Shown here piece after piece: positions 59,279-64,000 of a stretch of 64,000 bases of DNA (position 1 is the first letter of the stretch; each line of letters begins with the position of its first letter). Location of the stretch: positions 3,174,501-3,238,500 of the forward strand of contig CALZFC010000021.1 in the NCBI GenBank assembly GCA_945643635.1. The letters are read 5' to 3'. Under the pieces are notes generated by a model. That model ran no database searches. It saw only the letters and a program-made list of their open reading frames with translations, and was not told where the DNA came from. This stretch comes from Allodiplogaster sudhausi. Taxonomy: Eukaryota > Nematoda > Chromadorea > Rhabditida > Diplogasteridae. The translations under genes were made by a program, and so were the position numbers.

Positions 59279-62200
59279 AGAGATAGGTTTGACGCCAGCC
59301 TGTAACAATCAGCGTGCCTCTCTAGCTGTCTTTCTCTCCATCTCATTGAGAGAGAGAAAGAGAGAGATAGAGAGAGCGAGAACGAGACATAAGGAGAGAG
59401 ATGAAGAATAGCAGAGAACGAAAGCCTCTATCGTTTTCATGCCTGGCGCCGACCTCTCGCCACTACCCGGCCAAATCTGTGGCCGCACTACAACTGCCTT
59501 GCAAGCGACTGCCAATTTGGCACCTGGCCCCAACCAGGGAAGGGATGAGGAGGTCCATCCTGGCGACTTTACCGCACCTAACAACCAGGAGCACATAGAG
59601 AGAGAGAGAGAGAGCGCAAGTGAAAGGAAGGAGAGTGAAAGAGGAATAGAAGACAGAGAAAAAGAGCGAAAATCGTGCTGCTATTTCCAAAAAAAAAAAA
59701 GAAAAAAAAGAAGTTGAAAGAAGTTTGTACGCTCATAATTAGCTAGGAATACTATAGAATATTCCTGACAATCCAATATGCTCCAAGATGTTGTATTCAT
59801 TCATTAAATCTCTCCTCTTTTCTCTGCCTGTTTGTCACTTGCACACTTCCTCATTACACAATTTCCAGCAATGGAATTGCCGCAGACTCCTTCGCAGAAC
59901 GGAGAGGATAAAGACAATGCGGACGAGGCCATCCCGAGGGGCCTCTCGGGCGGTGTTCGCCCCCCCCCCCCGCACGCATTCTAGTAGGGCTGTGTCGTCT
60001 TTCTTAGCTAATTTCGTCTCTCTCTCACTCTCTCTCTCTGTGTCTCTTTAACCCTCTCTCTCTTTCTCTGTCTCTTTAACCTTCTCAATATCTCTCTCTC
60101 TTTCTTCCCCCTCTAACTATACCGAATCCCGTTCTGATCTCACTGATCACCCTCGTACATCTCATCTCCACTTCATGCTCTGGTTCTCGCCATGAACATT
60201 GCAACACATCCGTTTGCGGCCTGTAATTGGGAGAGTCAATTTTTTCTTCTTCTCGGGACTCTGGCCGACTGATGAGTTGTGTCTCGAAAATTTCCCTTAT
60301 TCTCCAGAGCTCCCCCTCCACGAAGAGCCTGTCTCCAGCGTCCAGAGGGATAAAAAAGTTGTTGAATACTTCCCTACGCCAGGCTCCAGGATTAGCAGAG
60401 GCAACAAAAAACATCCAATTTTCGTGTTGCAAACATTGAAACTAATTCGACTCTCGCGCTAAAAGAGGCAATGTGGAGATGTAATGAAGAGGAGGAAAGA
60501 GAGAAAGTAGTTGGAGAGAGAGGGAGAGAGAGAGAAAGCAAAGTGGAAATAGAGAGAAGTGAGAGATAGAGGGAGTGAAAGAGAGGAGGAGAGAAAGAGG
60601 GAGTACAAGGTTTGCTAAGATATCTCTCACAACCAGCTTGTTGCTGCATCCATCCTTATTCAGAATTCAGATTACAATTAGACCGGGGAGATATTGGTAT
60701 GCGCACACTCCAAAGTTTGCCCCGCGACGTGCCCGCAAAGTGCACGATGGTGATGTGACTAAGCTTCTTTCTCTCTATCTGTCTATCTCTCTTTTTCTCT
60801 TTCCCTCTAATCTCTCTCTATTACTCTATCTCTCTCTCACTCTGTCCAAATCTCTCTCTCCATCTCTGCGCAAACGTCCTTTTCGCGTCGGCCAAGGGAC
60901 GACACCCCTTGACTGGCGGCCGCTGCTAGACTTCAGTGAAGGCAGAAGCGCCCGCTTTCTCTCGCCAAACACTTGACTTGTTGTGTCTGTCTGTGTGTTA
61001 CCCGTGGACGATATGTTATGCCCTGGAGGAGGACAGACGGGCTGAGCACCCTTCTCTACACAATCACAATCATCATTTATCTACACCCCCCATACAGTTT
61101 TGGTATAAAACACTTCAACGCAAGAGAGAGATAGCGAGAGAGAATGAAGAGACAGAAAAGAGACAGAGAGTAAGAAGGAAAGAGAGAAAGAAAGGAGAGA
61201 TATCTCAGTGATGAAGCGCACTCGCTTCCCGAGAGCTCTGCCCTATGGTATGAGCACTCTTGTGCACAAGTAGAAGCTGTGTTGTCGAGAGAAGGCAAAT
61301 CAAGTAACTAGCAAAGGAGGGAGAGAGGAGAAGAGAAGAACTTTTAGAGAGTTCTGGGGCTAAAGTCCTGTCCAGAGAGCGAAGGGGAGATTACGCGGTC
61401 AAGGAAGAGAGATTCGAGGCGTTAGAAAGGCTGCACAGAGAATCAGTGCAGCGGCCCAGCAGCTTTCTGAAGGCGACAAAATGTCAACTTTTCCAAATTC
61501 GCCGGCTGAATCTGTCAAGCAGAATGGACGAAAATATTATATATCTGTACGTCCATTTTGGGCAAAAGGGATGGAGTGAGAGAGAGAGAGAAAGAGTGAC
61601 ATTGAACTAGAGATGGAGAGGGAGAGAGAGTGAGAATGAGTGACAGAGATATAGATAAAAATTGAGAGCCGATACATTCTGTACTTGAAAAGTCAACGTA
61701 ATAAACTGCCCTACTAAAGGTTTGCACTTCGTGCTGAACTTTCGAACACGGAAGCGTGGTGAATCATGATATAAATGTTCGATGTCAGAAGGTCTCATAG
61801 ATATCCGAGACGGAGATAACCATCTGTATCATTTGTTATGTTAGACAAACGACCTTCCCGATTTAAGAGTGGAGATTGGATTGTCTTAACGGCGATCCCG
61901 GGTAGTACATGATATGGCTGTCTTATCCCTGAATTCGCTGCTGTAATATTAGAAAAATGTAGGAAACATCTCAATTATCCACGAAGGCCTTCATACCGAA
62001 GCGATAGAGTGGGAGATTGCATGGCATACAAAGACTCAGAGTTGGCAGGAAAGAGAGATGAACAATGTTGGTGAGGAAACAAAAGAAGGCGAACCTGGCC
62101 GAGGTAAACAAAGAGAAAGGGAGTAAATACCAGAGAGAATGAGCAGCTAATGGAGAGGCGCAGAGAGCGAGAAAGAGAAAGAGAGACAGAGACTACTTGC

Positions 62201-63275
62201 TTCTCAACGGGTGGTCTTTGTTCCACAAAAGGAAGATCTTAGTGCCAGGCTACTCTCTTTCTCTTATCCCCTCTCTGACTCACTCACTTTTAACTCTTCC
62301 TCCCTCTCTCTCCTCACTCTCCTTCCTCCCTCACTTTCCATTCCTACCATTTATCTCTTGCCTTTTCCAGTAGCTGATGTGCAGAATCCTTGTGCAATTC
62401 ATCATCGTCGAGGAGCTTTGCTATCGAGAGCTTTAGACTGAAAAAAAGGATGATGAAAAGGAAGAGAGAGAAAACGACTGCCAGAGATGCAAAATTTAAC
62501 CACACAAAATTCATGTTGTTGATGCCGCAAATTAGTGAAAATCCATCAAGAAAATTCAAAAGAAACAAATGCGCCTTTGATAACACAATTGACATGGCAA
62601 ACTCCAAATAATGGCTCCGTCAATAATAAGCTAATATGACGTGACTTATTGTGAGCTCTAATACGGTCATTATAATAAAATGTAAATAAAATGGTAGAGA
62701 TATTTCGAAAGGGAAAAAAAATTAAAAAATAATATATAAAACAAATAAATTACGTGTGCGTGCTTTCTACAGGCTGGGAGCTGAAGCTGCTGCCGTCGGG
62801 CGCGCAGCTATCGAATCGGAAGGTCGGCGAGAACTTTCTCGTCGTCTGCCAAGTCGACGGGTACGAAGGCACGGCCAGCGATGTCCGCGTCGACTGGCTC
62901 AGGGACAACGAAATCGTTCGGCATGGCCGGTTAGACTCTTTCCAACTTTTCTTCTTCCTTTGTTTTTCCATCTTTGACCATTTTTTAAACCAATTACAAT
63001 GTAATTTATAATGAATTTATGCATAAATGTGATTACAGTAAGGGACAGCTCTAATACACCTGTTTCCGAGCTGCTATTATTGTTTGCCAATTTGTGAAAA
63101 CAATTAACTTAATAGTAATGACTAAAAACATTCTCCAGAATCATGACGATCGAGAAGCCGATGAGCTCTCAGCTGATGATCGTTCGGGCTCGGAAGCCGG
63201 ATGGGGGCCTCTACACCTGCCAGGCCAAGATTGACGCCGAGACCAAGTACGCCAACGCCAGCATCAACTTTATCA
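55510..63275 (+). CDS. NCAM/fasciclin-II-like Ig cell-adhesion protein, 3' part outside window
   Basis: Exon 1 (55510-55561) encodes a signal peptide (MLRLPLFLLAAVATIASG) and ends in phase 1 at a GTTAGT donor. Exons 62773-62929 and 63139-63275 continue in phase with the first Ig domain: ELKLLPSGAQLSNRKVGENF, first Cys in VVCQVDG, core Trp in VDWLRDNE, and the second Cys in PDGGLYTCQA, then an INFI strand. The VG...CQV.G first domain resembles NCAM and C. elegans NCAM-1; other IgCAMs such as ZIG proteins remain possible. The gene continues beyond 63275 (donor GTCAGT at 63276). It would be an extracellular adhesion molecule of neurons. The link of exon 1 to exon 2 over 7.2 kb rests on phase, signal peptide and lack of any other partner. 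Confidence 0.7.
56718..56797. repeat. 40-base tandem duplication
   Basis: The unit beginning CCACAAAAGACGCCCAGAAT and ending CTCTAAGCTCT is present twice in direct tandem with no differences that I can see, so it is recent. Confidence 0.9.
62344..62607 (-). CDS. Possible small single-pass membrane protein, antisense in intron
   Basis: An 87-codon frame on the minus strand that is not microsatellite-derived. It has a strong membrane segment (ASLAVVFSLFLFIILFF) followed by a charged tail (AKLLDDDELHKDSAHQLL). An internal Met at residue 33 would give a 56-residue micropeptide. There is no family match that I recognise and no promoter evidence. The plus strand opposite is also open for 73 codons, which weakens the case. 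Confidence 0.2.
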   Translation of the reverse strand: MEFAMSIVLSKAHLFLLNFLDGFSLICGINNMNFVWLNFASLAVVFSLFLFIILFFSLKLSIAKLLDDDELHKDSAHQLLEKARDKW

Positions 63276-63910
63276 GTCAGTTCAAATATCTCATTCTCAG
63301 TTTCATCGTCTTTATTGTTTTTTTTTCATTTCATAAATATGTGACAGTAACGTTAAAAGGGGCTCAAATTTTACATATTTCTATTTTCACGAGCCTCTTC
63401 TTCAGAAAGGGGCATACGCATCTTGTGGCACTATAATTAAAGCTTTCCTGGCTTAAATAGAGCAATAAATTTCATTCTAGTCATAATAAGCCCAGCGAGG
63501 AATTCGAAAGGTCAGCAAATCCATTAAAAAAGGCAATACTCCCTTTTTACGTCCATATAGCATTCAAGCCATGGGGCGTAAAGATCTGGAACGCTAATCC
63601 GAGGCAATCCGCTGGCTTTTCCTGTGGGATGACCGCGCAATCGCTCTAAAAACACTCGGTGCTTAGGGAAAGAGAAAGAGAGAAAGAGACAGAAAACGAG
63701 AGAAGAGAGCGAAATGAGAGATTGAGGAAGGAGAGAGAAAAAAGACTGACCAGACATATGGGGAGAGGGGCATGCGCGCTTCTTAGGTGGCGATTAGACG
63801 AATGAGCGACGAAAAATTAGGGGTATGGAAAAAGAGCAGGCAATATGAGAGGTAGACAGAGGCTAAAAAAGGAAAGGCGAATAGAGAGAGTTATAGACAA
63901 ACAGAAGAGA

Positions 63911-63942
<32 letters not shown>

Positions 63943-64000
63943 ACAAGCGAGAGAGCGAGAAAATTAAGAATAGCAGACGCCGACAAATGTGATCGCGTAA
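63276..64000. other. Intron of the Ig-domain gene (to window end)
   Basis: AT-rich DNA then GA arrays (63665-63760 and 63905-63960). No further Ig exon is visible before the window ends. Confidence 0.5.

Larger units (their letters stand above)
55562..62772. other. 7.2-kb first intron of the Ig-domain gene, GA/CT-rich
   Basis: Nearly all purine or pyrimidine arrays and their degraded remains: CT near 55590-55640, 57400-57510, 58975-59010, 60015-60110 and 60765-60870; GA near 56015-56090, 56897-56933, 57145-57182, 58560-58680, 59240-59290, 59345-59400, 60490-60600 and 61125-61200. A 40-base direct duplication lies at 56718-56797. No coding exon recognised apart from the weak candidate at 62344-62607. 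Confidence 0.5.

Overview
This window looks like nuclear DNA of a chromadorean (rhabditid-type) nematode. It has short introns with TTTCAG-like acceptors, an srh-type chemoreceptor and nematode-type ionotropic receptor, UNC-78 and TBC genes. Coding exons are GC-richer than the AT-rich flanks, and non-coding DNA is full of GA/CT microsatellites. Species cannot be named from the sequence. Exon models below were built by hand; almost every junction was checked for GT-AG (or GC-AG) borders and for phase agreement.

Layout. 1-3252 (+): 3' half of a D2-like (DOP-3-type) aminergic GPCR with a very long third intracellular loop. 5642-18089 (-): a divergent ionotropic glutamate-receptor-like gene (amino-terminal domain, S1, TM1, TM3, S2, TM4). 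Two of its introns are almost entirely inverted-repeat mobile elements: 6967-13105 (which contains a nested TTAA-flanked palindrome at 8615-12670) and 13305-15248. 18090-22035: non-coding. 22036-25277 (+): a secreted Cys-rich protein with a Thr/Pro/basic stalk. 26388-28064 (+): an srh-like chemoreceptor whose stop codon falls at the border of a relic of the same palindromic repeat (28062-29190). 29.2-32.9 kb: a few weak small coding candidates. 32955-38988 (-): a complete 17-exon unc-78/AIP1 (WDR1) gene with a hAT-type MITE in one intron. 40559-42922 (-): TAF12. 46256-51762 (+): a complete 18-exon TBC1D16-type Rab GAP. 55510-63275 (+): the signal peptide and first Ig domain of an NCAM/fasciclin-II-like protein, running off the right end, with a 7.2-kb first intron.

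The genes do not form an operon or pathway. Two neurotransmitter-type receptors, a chemoreceptor and an adhesion molecule suggest neuronal expression for several; unc-78 (actin turnover), taf-12 (TFIID) and TBC1D16 (Rab cycle) are housekeeping or broadly expressed. The most unusual material is the family of long palindromic elements with 5'-GAGAGCCTCTC ends and TTAA target duplications. I see no transposase in them. They have accumulated in one receptor gene and their hairpin loop has been found in both orientations.
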